From Chrysomallon squamiferum (taxonomy: Eukaryota; Mollusca; Gastropoda; Neomphalida; Peltospiridae): a DNA stretch of 64,000 bases. Position 1 is the first letter of the stretch, and every line of letters starts with the position of its first letter. The position numbers and the translations under genes were made by a program. Below, one piece after another: positions 29,243-42,406 of this stretch. Below the pieces are notes generated by a model. It was not told where the DNA came from and did not search any database. It saw only the letters and a list, made by a program, of their open reading frames with translations. The DNA lies in assembly GCA_012295275.1 (NCBI GenBank), contig CM022671.1:22522822-22586821 (forward strand), in the 5' to 3' direction.

Positions 29243-30574
29243 TTTGATCACAATGTCTTCCAAACTCAAGTGGGATCTTTGTGAAATGTAAATAATATCA
29301 GTAATTAAGATACATCACGGATATTCATAACATAAACAAAACATACGCGCTCCAAGGAAAACATTTTTAATCATGTGACAACTGAGTGAATCATGTGATA
29401 AGGAAATGAAAAGTGAAAATCAAACTCGTATGTCGGTCTGGCAGAAGCGCTAAAATTGAATACGGATATTACTTATGGTGATATTTAAAATAAATAAATA
29501 AATATATAAATAAATAATATGATTGATAAAAAATAAATAGATAATATTAATAATAATAAATAAATAAATAATATTATTAATAATAAATAAATAATAATAA
29601 TATTAAAAATAATAAATAAATAAAAATAATGTTCTGAGAAATATAGTAGAAAATTAATAATGATTATAGTAACTACAATTTTGTAAACTTTAATTGCCTA
29701 GTTTTTTTAGGTTTTTTTTTCTTTCTTTTTCTTTTTTTTTTTTTTTTTTTTTTTTATTAATACTTTTCAGTACCTTTCTTATAAATTAAATATCAAATAA
29801 ATAAAGTACACAAAACAATTTACGTATTTTCGGTATAATATTTATTTGTTTGCTTTATAATCAAAACAATGTTTTATTTATTTATTTTTTTTTTTATTAT
29901 TTTTTTTTTTTATTATTATTCATTTAAAATGCTGAAGCAAACTTTTTGGTGAGAAGGGCCAAACAATTCAATAGCGCAAAATATCTTTTATGACTGAGTC
30001 GCAGTCTTTTACTGTCACTGTGGCTACATAAGCAGTAATTATGATAGGCGCAGTAACGTGTAAAATTGTATTGTTTATTTCCTTCTTCTTCTTCTTCTTT
30101 GCTTCTTATCTTGCTTAATACAAAATAAATAAATAAATAAAAGAGAAATGACATATATTTGACAGATATTATTGGTATATCATATTTCAACACTAACTGT
30201 ATTAAGTTGAATTATTTATTTATTTATTTTATCTTATGTTATTTATTATTATTATTTAGTAGCAGTAGTAGTAGTAGTATTTGTTTTTGTTTATTGCTTT
30301 TTAAAAATTTAAAAATTTATTTATTTCACCATTTCTTAATTTGGCACAATCTAGCTGCATAATCATTCATAATTTGCAGTCTGCAGGAAAAAAAAATTAT
30401 TCAATAAAAATGTAAATAATAAATAATAAGTTGATGAAGAAGAATAGAAAAAAAAAAAACATAATTAATTTGACAAAAAGGAAACTTAATTTTTTTAATA
30501 CATTTATTTTGCTGTTATAATTAAACACTGTATGATGCCTGTTTTGTTTTTATACTTAATGCAAGTACCATTGA

Positions 30575-30638
<64 letters not shown>

Positions 30639-31550
30639 GTTGAATTTTGCATTTTAAAATCGAATTATCCGTGGTCAGTAGATCCTGTATAAAATTTATT
30701 TTAATGGATGCAGATATTAGTTTTCAGACGTCATGCCTATTCAAAAATAAAGAAAGAAAGAAAGACAGAAAGAAAGAAAAAAAAAGGAAGAAAGAAATAT
30801 TGTTCAAATGTTATAAACATGTATTTTCTCTGTGTAATTTTGTAACAGCTAAGATTAAACAGTTGTTGCTTAAACCACGAATCAATGTGTTTCCCCTCAT
30901 TTTATAACTGTATTAGTTTATTTTAAATTGAAAACCCACACGATTTACTTCTGTGCTATCATCCATAGACCGTTGACACTGGCACTAGGTCTATCCGAGT
31001 AAATTAAAAGAATGATACTAGGTGCGATTAAGGTCAAACCGCAACATCAAGGTGGTTGAATAGCCTGGATCAAAATAACAAAAAAAGAGGGGGCCACTGT
31101 TTATAACTGCTTTCTTTTGAAACCGATCTCATTTCCCCGCACAAGCGCACACGACCTGTAATTAGATATACTGGCCTCTGTTGAATACATTAACAGATAC
31201 TGACCGAAGACAAAAAAGAAATAGTTCCTCGATATTTTGCTAATAATTGCATACATATTACAACGTTATACTTAAGCAGCTTAATACATGGACGGGCTGT
31301 GGATACAAAATATATATTACACCATGATTAGAGAGCAGACCGTTACAAGTTTATTATAATGATTTTTTATTGACGCGGATTGATATTCAGAAAATAAATA
31401 GTTCGTGAATTCAGCATGGAAGAGTTTACCACACGGTGATGTTGGAATATGGTGTCAGAAACGCCGACAGCCGCTTGTTTTTTCGGGTGAAATTTTGGAT
31501 ATAGTTCAGATATCGGAAAGGATTTACATATGTAGGACATCTTCAGGATA
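29243..31550. other. Divergent spacer between SLC15A4 and TMEM132
   Basis: This 2.3 kb contains the two 5' ends and therefore both promoters, or one shared bidirectional one. Seen here are AAT/AAAT tracts near 29490-29625, poly(T) near 29735-29755, (TTTA)n near 30205, (TAG)n near 30265, (CT)n at 30579-30635 and GAAA-rich sequence near 30755-30800. More complex, CpG-containing sequence runs from about 30940 to 31550 next to the TMEM132 signal-peptide exon, and this is the likelier promoter segment. No TATA box or CpG island is obvious. Confidence 0.5.
30579..30635. repeat. (CT)n microsatellite in the divergent promoter spacer
   Basis: An uninterrupted CT tract of about 57 bp lies between the SLC15A4 and TMEM132 start regions. 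On the SLC15A4 sense strand it reads as GA repeats, a GAGA-factor-type sequence in some animals. Confidence 0.9.
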
Positions 31551-31620
31551 ATGTACACTGTCCCTAAGATGGCGAAAAGCGAAGGCTTCTCGTGGATCTG
31601 GTGCTTTGTTATGATACTAG
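31551..31620 (+). CDS. tmem132: TMEM132-family gene, exon 1 (signal peptide)
   Basis: The frame opens after an in-frame TAG at 31533. It has an ATG at 31551 in weak context and a second at 31569 in strong context (AAGATGG), and the second is the likelier start. The exon reads M-A-K-S-E-G-F-S-W-I-W-C-F-V-M-I-L and ends in phase 1 at CTAG|GTGAGA. With the first residues of exon 2 (G-C-V-H-G) this is a standard signal peptide: basic start, hydrophobic core FSWIWCFVMIL, likely cleavage near CVHG|VQ. Phase, hydrophobicity, donor sequence and position just 5' of the TMEM132 exon fit together, but the 16.6 kb join is inferred without transcript data. Confidence 0.78.
31563..31575 (+). promoter_or_regulatory. 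YY1-like AAGATGGCG at the second TMEM132 ATG
   Basis: CCTAAGATGGCGAAAAG contains AAGATGGCG, a near match to the YY1 element. It coincides with the better of the two candidate start codons, as at LRRC47. The match is seen; activity is inferred. Confidence 0.35.
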
Positions 31621-32067
31621 GTGAGAAAAGCTGTATTTCGCATCTTCTCTGTGTATTCTATTCTCCATTTCCACTAGATAGGTGGTGATACTCATCGATC
31701 AAGGCTGTTGATTGGCGCTCGTGGAGTCACCACTTTATGTACCTGCCGTTACATACTAGTTAATTGTGGGATTAAAAATAAACACAAAAAAACCGTGTAT
31801 TAAAGAGTCCAGTGGTTAACGGGATTAGTTAATGTTATTAACAGCTGTCAAACGGTGATAAAGTCATTAGATAGTTGAAGTTTAACAAGTATCATTATGT
31901 GTGTGTTATTGTGTAGAACAGTAACACTACGTAAGTGTTTGTTTCTGTCATGCACAATTTATATATGTGTGATACAGGTTTATATTTGTCAGTATTAATG
32001 CATTATTACATACTCTTGAGTGAGCTTGGTATCTGGTGTGTAACTAACTGTATGTGTGTGTGGGGGA

Positions 32068-32071
<4 letters not shown>

Positions 32072-32119
<48 letters not shown>
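32072..32119. repeat. (GA)n microsatellite near the start of TMEM132 intron 1
   Basis: About 24 uninterrupted GA units, some 450 bp inside the intron, preceded by a short GT-rich run. Confidence 0.9.
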
Positions 32120-32124
<5 letters not shown>

Positions 32125-34739
32125 ATTAGTAGAAGTAAGTAGAATTTCAGATTTTAAACAAAATTCATTTCCAGCTTTGGATAAACATAAAATTTATATA
32201 TATATAAATTTTAAATAAAGAAACAAACAATATAACTTCAGACTGTCATAAATATGATTCAGTAATACAAATACGCAGTCATGAACTACTATTAATTCCA
32301 TAGAGAAAAAAAAAAAAAAATTATTCCATTATTTAAAAAAAATCTCTCTCTTTCTTTTTTTTGTCTTTTTTACTTTGATGATTTATGGCACGATTTTATC
32401 AAGTTACACTAAATGACTGTTTCAAATTCTGCTTCATGATCAAAGACAAGTTTAAACCATATATTACAGAGTTTTTGATAGAATGTGTGTAAGCGTGTGT
32501 AAGTGTATGCATTCATGTGTATATGTGTGCATGTGGATGTGTGTATACATGCATGTTCTTGTGTGTGTATAAGGGTGAGAGTGAGAGAGGGTAAAATACA
32601 TTCTTGTATATAACAGTACACAGGTTGACATTTTGACCAGCACAAATTAAGTTCTATGAAGAGGTGTGTGATGGTTAGCTAATATGAAAAATATCAGTTT
32701 GATGATTGTTATAGAGCTTAGTTTATGTCTTTATTGTTTTATTATTTTTATTTTTATTTTTATTTTTATTTTTTGTATGGTCTATTTTAATCTACTAGAA
32801 TATGTAGTATCCAGAAAGGTTTTTTTTTTTTTTTTTTTTTTATAATAATGAAGATGGTGATGATGTTGGTGGTGTTGCTGCTGCTGATGATGATGATGAT
32901 TATGATAATGATAATAATAACTACACAGGCATACAAGTGAGAATGGAATAGGAAATTTTGTGTTCTGCATGTAACAAGCAAACCTACTACAAAAATTATG
33001 AATTTAAGTAGTTCATTGTAACTTGAGAAATATCTATATCATGTTTTAAATCCAAAGCGGTTTTGCAGGAAAAATTATATTATTACAATAATAAATATTA
33101 ACATATTAAATAAAAATAACACACACCCATTTGTAATGATATAAAATTTATCTTTATGTTCAGTTTAGCACATTTTAAAAAGAAGGAACAGTATTATATA
33201 TAGTTTTCAATATATTAACTTCCATAACTTCCATATATGTATGTATATGTTAAAATATAAATAAATAAATAATTAAAACAAAAAAATAATAAATAAAAAT
33301 ATATAAAAATATATGAAAAAAACAAAAAAACAACACCAGGTTATTAAACTGAATGTGTAATATTATAGCTTGGTTTAAGATATACACACATTCAGTTACT
33401 TCAGAGTGTAATAGTAATGGTGTATTTGTATTATGAGTTCATTTTTTGTGTGACTAACAAATACGGCATCTTTTAATGAAAACTGCATGTTACTGTTGAA
33501 CGTAAAGATGAAAGAATGAATAAATCTTTGGCAGTCCTGCTGTATGTATCACGATTAGTCAACTCATTTTTTAATTAATTTTTTTTTTTCAAGCATCCAT
33601 ACATTACATAATAATAAAGGAGAAACGGCAGCCTGCATGTTGCTGTTATAATTTATATTAAAGTTGAGTATTATTTAAAAATTTAAAAAATATATTATCT
33701 TCATAAAACTGTCATTTGAAATTAAAAGAAAATTTTTTAAAAAAATGTTTATTCAGGTTATTTGTTTACACCCACATAGGTAAACATTAAAACGAAGGCA
33801 GTAAAAGGTGTTTAAAAGTGACAGAACTTTGTTTATAGGTAAATACTCTATAGACTATATACTGCAGGTAAGAAATTGAAATTTAAACTCTAGAAAGCTA
33901 AATCGTTGTAAAAAAAAGTATTTTAAAAAACTTTACAGATAACTATGGAACAATAAAAAATTATATTGAATAAACTGGGAAAATAAATAAGTAAATAAAT
34001 AAATATTTAATAATAATAATAAATAATAATAATGATCAGTTATTTTACTGTAAACATTACAGATTAATTGTAATATTAAAATAAAAGTATTGAAGTAAAA
34101 GTTACGGGCAGGGCAACAAACAATGTAGGAAGTGTTTTATGTTGTGCAGTATTGGATTTTTGTGTTGTTTTCAGATGTGTGTATTTAAGAAAGCCTCACC
34201 ATGTTCTCATAGTTTTAGATATCAAACTTAAATAATAATAATTCCATGAGCTCATTCTCTGATTGTCAGTTATTGGTGTGTATGAGTATGTGCAGAAAAC
34301 ACATACCAGGCTGTATAATATTACCTGAGATTGGCTTTTCTTCATTCCAGCCAAAAGCTTGATATGAGAAACAGTCAATCTCAACTAATTATGCCTTGGA
34401 ATTAATAATTAAAAAAAAAAAAATATATATATAAAAAAAAAAAAAAATGAAAATAATGTGTAATATACTAAAGATAATAAAAGTAAAACAGTCATCACTT
34501 GTAGATCTTACATAACAATACAGAATGAAAATAAATTAAACAGATAATTTTTTTAAAATCGCCTTATTTAAGAAGAGATAAACTGAAAACAAAAAGAGAT
34601 TTGAAACCACCGACTGTTTACCAAGTTTTAATGAACTTAACAGAAGCAGGGGTTTAAGAAATTTACTCTAGTTTACAAACAACCATTATGAATAGAAGTT
34701 CTAGCATTGCAGACAAGATTAAAGGTAAGAAAAAAAATA

Positions 34740-34975
34740 AGATGTTTGAATTATTCACGTGAGTCTGCCAATTACGTCGCTTGAGTCGACTGCTTTAGTG
34801 TTGGTGCAAGAGTTGTTGAACCATCTCTAAGTAGCCAACACAAGTGGATCAGTTGCTCTTTCAAACACTTTATTTGCTTTTTGGATAACAGTATATGTTT
34901 GCTCAGTGCTTCGGTTACCCTGCTGTAGAGAGACCGGTACACTTTATTATAGCCGGCCCTTTGAAGTCTGATTAA
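34740..34975. promoter_or_regulatory. Balanced island in TMEM132 intron 1
   Basis: About 235 bp of complex sequence containing CACGTGAGTC, CGCTTGAGTCGAC and AGAGAGACCGGTACAC between A-rich tracts. It is a candidate enhancer or an old repeat; nothing in it is coding. Confidence 0.25.
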
Positions 34976-35031
34976 ATGTTTTTGTTGTACCTTGTCTGAG
35001 AAATTATTGCTGATGTGTGTGTGTGTCTGTC

Positions 35032-35075
<44 letters not shown>

Positions 35076-37224
35076 TGAGGAATTTATTGTTGTGTGTACA
35101 TACGAGTATGTAAACAAATATTAATATTTTGGATATCTTAGGGTATGTCTGTGTGTATAATAACATTCAGTATGCATGCATGTGTGTGTATGTGTACATC
35201 TGTGTAAATTTGTGTGTGTGTATCTGTATGTAGACTTGTGTGTGTGAGAGAGCGAGAGAGAGAGAGTAATAAATAGAAATGCAGAATAGTACCATAATGT
35301 GTGTGTGTGTGTGTCTGTTTTAATATCTCTGAAGTTTGATTACATGTGGCTGTCATAACTTATGTTAATTTGATGAGAAAATTTTAGGGGTGAATGGTAA
35401 AGTCATGAATAAGTATATAGTTCATGTTAAGCAAGCATGGAGCATATAGTATTATTATTATTATTATTATTGTTATTAAATAAATAAATAAATAAACAAT
35501 AGTAACTGAATTGAAATTTAAATGAAGCTCGTAACACTTGTATGTAATCTATAGTATCTTCCTGCTTTTGAACTGAAAATCTTCACTTGTCTCTTGCCTT
35601 AAAGAAATAAAAACCCAGACAGCAATTAAAGTGTAATTAAGTTAAAAGTAATTACATTAGTTCATTGTACAGACAGACACACATGTTAATTAAAGTTTAC
35701 ATATTTCCGGTTTATATATATATTCTTCCAAAAAGGAACTTTTTTTTTTTTTTTTTCCATGGACTGAGCCATAAACTGAATTCCTGTGTTAATAATATTT
35801 TTATGTCTGTTTTTATTAAAAGTCTCATGAGTGTAAAATATATTATCCCAAGCAGCAGCTGGTGCACATTATTATTGTAATATAAACATTTAAAACAAAA
35901 CTTACAGTGTATACTGTTATTTGCATTAGACTGGTATTTCAACAACATATACATTATCTTCTTTATTTAATTTTTTTTTCTTTTTTAAATCAATTCTCAG
36001 ATTTCAGATATTGTTTGTGCTATTTAATGTGGGTGAGGGTTTGTTTTGTGGTTTATTTTGTTGTTTTTGTTTCTTAAATCATTTTATTCATTTTTCCTTT
36101 ACATTATAATATTATATTAACAGAACTGATTCCATTAACAGTTCATGTATATATATATAGAGAGAGTAATTTTTAAAATTTTTGATTTTAAGTTTGTTAT
36201 TTTTTATTTTTTACAAATTTACATAATATATCTTGCACGTCAGTTTTTCACATTGTTATTACAATACTTCACTAAAGTTGCCACCAGCACTTTCCTCATT
36301 TTTATCAGCGATAAGTGGAAATTTATATAACCATGTGTGATAAGCAATATAACTTACAATGCCATGGCCCTGGGTATATAAGAAACAAACAGCATGGGCA
36401 GAAAAAAAGAAAAAGAAATCCATCCATTGTGTTTGGAGCTATCTGTTTCCAGTGTATTTCAAACCACAGGATCATTTTGTCATTTACAAAAGCAAAACTC
36501 TAAACAGCTTTGTCGAAGCATGGTTTGTAGACCATAGTGCCATGTTCGCTATAAGTAAAGTGAAATTCAAAACTATTCATTTCAGTTCTTTCTTCCTTTC
36601 TTTATCACTCTCTATTTTTTTTTTATTATTATTATTATTTTTTTTTTTTTTCAATAATAAAAATTTCAGAAAATAATTTTTAAAGTTTGTTATAACCTTT
36701 TTGTGAAATTATACTACCAGAGACAAATACATTTATGAAAAAATATGTAAAATATCTGATGATCAGTTAAACAGATTATTGTTTGAAAATTACTGTGGAT
36801 GTTTTGTTGGATTTTATTTTTTATTTATAAATTTAATTGTTTGTTTTTTTGTTTTTTTTTTTTTTTATTGTATTAAAAATTGTGTTAAGGTTTATTTAAT
36901 GATAGTCATCTGAAATTTATTTTCCCCATTTTTTCAAGAGTATACTGTTTCTTTTATATTGATATTTTACATATATAAATATATATATATATATGTACAC
37001 ACACATTATACATACATACATATATATATACATAATACATATATTCATACATACATATATTCATACATGCATATACATTACACACACACATGCACATATT
37101 GAATTTTGTGAGTTACTTATTTGTCTAGACATTTCTATCAGCACTGAACTAATCATGTGATAACTACTTTGACAAAATATCTCTAATTACATATAATATT
37201 TCTACTTAACAAATTATATACCAG

Positions 37225-37392
37225 CAGTGGTCAAACCATGGCTCTAAAACCACATGCAGCTCTTTGATATTTGAGGTGTGGCTGGTAAAAATATGTTGTT
37301 GGTCCTTTTTATTTTTTTCTCCATCACCACATAATATCAAACATCTGGAATTTTCATATGTGGGTCTTCCATTAAGCAAGTTTGCCCATCCT
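37225..37392. mobile_element. Short hAT-superfamily MITE-like fragment (SPIN/Charlie-type ends)
   Basis: The left end CAGTGGTCAAACCATGGCTC, followed by CCACATGCAGCTCTTTG, matches the widespread hAT end pattern CAGnGGTCnnCAAACnnCGGCTC...CCACATGCGGCTCTTT. The right side carries ATATGTGGGTCTTCC and then AAGTTTGCCCATCCTTA, which reverse-complemented resembles the same end. The length of about 170 bp fits a small internally deleted element. An 8-bp target duplication is not clean, and the ends are decayed, so the boundaries are approximate. Confidence 0.55.
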
Positions 37393-38025
37393 TATTATGC
37401 TAAATACATTTGGTAAATGTTACAGAACTGACTGTTGCACCTTTTTTGCCCACCATAACAACTGGTTGTGTTAGCCTCAACGAAGTTGAAATTTAAGCAA
37501 CCAAACTGGATAAAAAAAAGCATGATCAAATTTGTAGAATATGATTGTCCAACATGATTTATTAAGAAAAGGTTATAATTAACATCTCGGATGTTTTTAG
37601 AAAACATTTGTTTATCGGCTTTCTGAAAACACCAGACCAAAACGTATATTTCAAAGAAATATTGGGTTTGTTTATTGCTTAAGGAGATAGAAATTAGATT
37701 GCAGCTAAAGAATCCAATAAAAGAAAATGAGTTTTTGCAAGACTGTCACATACAACCTTTTGTTAATAAGGTGACTGTGTATTGTTATTGATTATTGCTA
37801 AGATGTATTTGGCTAATGCAGGATATTGGCTTGGTATACATAATTACTGTTACGTCTTGCTTATTGGCTTTATTTTTGTGGTTGTGTAATAACATGTAGG
37901 TGTGTTTTGTTTTGGTACAGTTTGCTGTTGTGTGTCTTATGTGTTTATTGTTACAAATTATTCATGTGTTTCTTTATTTCAGTGCTTTCTTTTTTCCTCT
38001 CTTTCACTCTCTTCCTCTCTCTCTT

Positions 38026-38070
<45 letters not shown>

Positions 38071-38929
38071 TTCTCTCTTTCTTTCTTACTCTTTCTCGCT
38101 GTCTGCCTGTCTTTTTATCTCTCTTGTCAATTTTCCTTCTGTCTAACAGTCATAATAAATTTGATATTTGATAAGAGATCAAGTGCTAATTTAAAACATA
38201 AAACACAAATAAGCCTGTTCAATACACCACTGTACATAAATACCTAATTCTGCGTGTGGGAGAGCTACATTTAAGATAATGATAACAAATTTGTTTGTTT
38301 TACTGACAAACCCTGTCTGAGAATAAAATTAATCTGCTGTTTCAGATAATCTATAATGGCCGTATTGATTGTAGGTGCAGTTTTCAATTATTTACTGAGC
38401 TAGTTAGGAATAAACGCAGTGCTTACAAGTGTACTAATACATTATTTATTTATTTTTTTTGTTGTTTTTTCATTTGTAAATGTATTACACTTCATGAATT
38501 TCAGTCAAAATAATATTAAAGTGGCAATATGTTGATTTATATAAATGTATGATCTGTATGTGTATCTGTCTTTGTCTGTCCATCTCTATGTCAGTGCATA
38601 TGTGTTTTTTCTTTCTACATTTACATCCGTCAGTTTTTTTTTTCTTTTTCACTCTTTCTTTTGGTTTTCTATCTTTTAATCTTTCTGTTTTCCTTTTTTT
38701 TTTTTTTTTTTTTCCAGTATTTTATTAAGCATCAGAAACTTTGCTTTTAAGTACCTCTACACAAAAATCAAACAAAAAACACTCGAAATGACCCATCCAT
38801 ACTTAAAAAAAAGTCACCAAATTAACATACGTAGCATACTTGCTTTCCTGAGCAGCACTTTAAAACTGACACTATTTTTTTAGTTGTTGTTGTTGTTGAA
38901 ACAGTTGAGTCACGGCCTGTCTGCTGAAA

Positions 38930-39350
38930 GTATACAGCATTTCTCAGCTAATCTCCCAGTCTTTGTTAGGGATATAGGCTCACCGTAGAGAGCTTTGATC
39001 ACGGGGCCAAGTTTAATATTGAAAAACTGAAAGAAGTTTATTTGTTTACCCTCGTATGAGGCCGTCTGTCATTCCTCTTTGGCCAGTAGTTTATGGTATT
39101 ATTTGCTAATTTCCTTCATTGTATGACTACGTTTATCTCTTTTTCGCGCTGCTTAGTTCAGATTATTCTGCGAAGGTTTGGAAAAAGAAGATGCATAAAT
39201 CTTCTTAACCTCTGTAATATTAACTTTCCAAAGCATGTCGCGATTATTCCAGTTTTGTGATTTCATAGTGTCGTGTACAAAGGCTTTTTATCTGTTGCCT
39301 TTATTACGGTAGCAAATATTTCACCTGTAATTAAGATTATTGTTGTCAGC
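38930..39350. promoter_or_regulatory. Candidate enhancer-like island in TMEM132 intron 1
   Basis: Complex sequence with TTCGCGCTGC, AGCATGTCGCGATTATTCC and TTTCACCTGTAATTAAGATTA (E-box beside homeodomain-type TAATTA/GATTA). Inferred from motif density. Confidence 0.3.
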
Positions 39351-40461
39351 TGTATGTAATATTACTAAATGTATTTCATATATTTCATACTTGTATATAC
39401 ATGCTACACTGTACTTGTCATGTACATTATGTATATTGCTGTATACCATCCATTTCTGCATTCTAATTAGTATTTGATTTACATCAGTGTATTTAATCAC
39501 CAGTTATGTCATCTTTTGAAGTAGCTTAGTTATAATTTATTTAAAATTAATTTTCTTTGGCATTTACATACACATGCTTTACCTTATGATCACCTCAGTA
39601 AAACAGCATGGTATAAATATGGAACATTATATATTAGATAGGTTATGCAGGATGTTAGATATTTTTTATATGAAATACTTTATATTACATACATACATAA
39701 TATCAGTATAAATTTAAGGGTTTCATTTATTTTGTGGGTGCGTGTGTGTGTTTGTGTACACAGAGAGAAAGAGTTAATATAGATGCAATTAATCAAAAAA
39801 AATAAATAAATATGTAAATATATATATATATATAAAAGAAGAAAAACAAACAACAGTATTTGAATAATAAATCTCTAGTTACGCATAACAATAGAATAGT
39901 ATTCCTATCTATAAACGTAAATATTATTTTTGTGTTTGAATCTGAATTATACGATTATTACGGTGGTGGTTAGAGTGAAGCCAAAACGTTTTAACGTTGT
40001 ACAGTTTCCAGTGGATTGTTTGTACAAGGCTTCTTTTTATCTTGTCTTCTGGGACGTCTGAGTGACAACATGCTGCTAGCTGGCAACCCAGAGATCTCCC
40101 TTCGGAACCCGCTTAGCCATGTCTTTCTGTGTCTGTGTAAATTATCACTTCACCTGGGAAATCAGGTGCGATTCTCATGCATTCTGTCTCTTTTTCTGGG
40201 CTTTTTTTTCTTTTTCTTTTTTTTTTTTTTACTCCTTTTTTTTTTTTTTTTTGTTGTTGTTAAATATTCAGATGTGTCAGCCTTCGAGGGTGTTTGGTGC
40301 AAGGATATTTCAGCTGTGATTTTGTTAAAAATCTTTTTTTTTTTTTTAAAGTGTAGGAACCTTTAGTCATACACACACACACAGCCTGTTTTTATCCGTC
40401 AGTCTCAATTTCTGTTTCTATCTCTGTCTCCCTTTCTGCCTTTCTTGTTTGCATGCACACA

Positions 40462-40502
<41 letters not shown>

Positions 40503-40828
40503 ACACACACACAAACATTAATACACCAAAAACGAATCTTTAAGTTGACATTTAAACAGTGTTGTTTTCTGCATTTTTGTTAGAAAATGAAAGCCAGTAA
40601 AGTACAGTTGTAAAAGGAAATTTTGTAGATAAAGCAGAGTGTGTTAAACATTTGGCTTTTTTCATTTTCTTACAGCAGAATTATATTTGTTGGGATTTTA
40701 TCTTCTGGAGTTTTATTGTCCACTGGAATTATGTTTACTGAAATTTTAGTCAACTGAATTACATCCAATGAAACGTTGTGGATTGGAGTTAATAATACCT
40801 AGGTGTTTATATTTCTTTGTTGTTGTTG

Positions 40829-40859
<31 letters not shown>

Positions 40860-41714
40860 CTACTTACGTTACATGCATAGTCATTATCTTCTGCCACTGG
40901 GTTCATTATAATTTTTCATATGTCAACAGACTCTTCCACTTATTAGAGCCTCCGTTTTTACAGTACAAATTTATGGGGAAAAGTTTATCAGTTGTGTTTA
41001 ACCACGAACTGTGACCTATGAAACATTAATAATATATTTTCATCTCTTCCTCCCATTTTACAACTTCAGCCTGGTATTAACATCACACAGCCTGTCTTGA
41101 TACTGTTAATACCAAGCTGTATGTAACAAAAATGTTGTCATTTGTTGCGATAATGTTTAGGAGCCAGGCTGGAAGCTGGCCTGAAGCATGCAACCTTCTT
41201 ACAGTACCAGGTTATTTTTTTTTAATGGTTGTCATAAAAAGCGATGAAGCAGGGTGTTGTATGGGAGTGTTCCCTGTATTAAATTGTCAGCTGGTTAATT
41301 CTGGCAAAGTCTTGTTAAATCTCTTCATTTGGCATTTGAAGGACAGAGTCATATGTTTGTTGTCAGCTTCAGAGTTAACAGAAGTGAACAGTTTGTTGTT
41401 GTATGAAAGGGGTTAATATACTGTGGTCACCATGCTGTTGCTACTGGATGCTTTTATTAAAAAAAATTATTTTCTTGTTTTATCTTTTTTTTTCTTCTTT
41501 TTTTCTGTTTTTTTTTAAATTTATTTTACCTTTTTATTTTCATTTTTATTTTGTTTTGTTTTGTTTTGTTTTGTTTTGTTTTGTTTTGTTTTGTTTTATT
41601 TTAAGATTTTATTTTATTTTTTATTACTGTGGGTTTTTTTTGGGGGAGTTATAAAAAATATATATTTCTTTTATTTTTTAAAATATGTTTTCCAGTTATT
41701 ATTATTATTATTAC

Positions 41715-41747
<33 letters not shown>

Positions 41748-41929
41748 TGCATGACAGACATGGTTAGTTATTTCCTTATCACATTAAAAGTAAATAGTAC
41801 TGCACAATCTTCAAAAAAACAACAACAACAACAACAACAAGAGACATTATTATTCTGACATAACACACATTAACATAGCTAAAATTGAAGACAGTCGGTT
41901 TCTCCATTATAAACCACAACTATTATGCT

Positions 41930-42240
41930 TTGTTCTGTTACTCTATCAGTTTTCTTCAGACACAATGACATCAAAGCAGTGTTCAGGTGAACCAAAAGGC
42001 ACTTGCTAACCACACCGACAAAAGAAGCCAGTGGCAACCAGCAACAAAAGAACCAAACTGATCGACTCTGCTGAATATTGCTTCAGCACTAAATGGATGT
42101 CATTACTGTTAAATTATTTAGCTTCTTTATGAGCTGGGGTTTTTTTTGTGCTTGTAAGTGCTTGTAAGCGTTGGCCATTGTGAATGGTGTAGCTTTGGCC
42201 TCAGTCTCAAGGCTAACAGGTAGACAGTGAGAAATAAATA
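41930..42240. promoter_or_regulatory. Balanced island in TMEM132 intron 1
   Basis: About 300 bp without simple repeats, including CAGGTGAACC, CTGATCGACTC and TCAGTCTCAAGGC. It differs clearly in composition from flanking T-runs. It is non-coding in all frames. Confidence 0.22.
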
Positions 42241-42375
42241 CTGAATAAAGAATTGTTTTTTTTTTTTGATTTAGCAGTATATATATATATATATATATGA
42301 ATATATATTGAAATGTGTAGTTAAAAGATCTTTTGTATAATAAAACAGAAAATTATTTTGTTGTCAGGCAGTGGG

Positions 42376-42406
<31 letters not shown>

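Noticed and set aside
29243-29269. Nine extra N-terminal codons for SLC15A4 (starting at TTG)
   Set aside because: The first codon of that extension is TTG, not ATG. The ATG at 29242 has a strong context and places the dileucine signal where it is in mammals.
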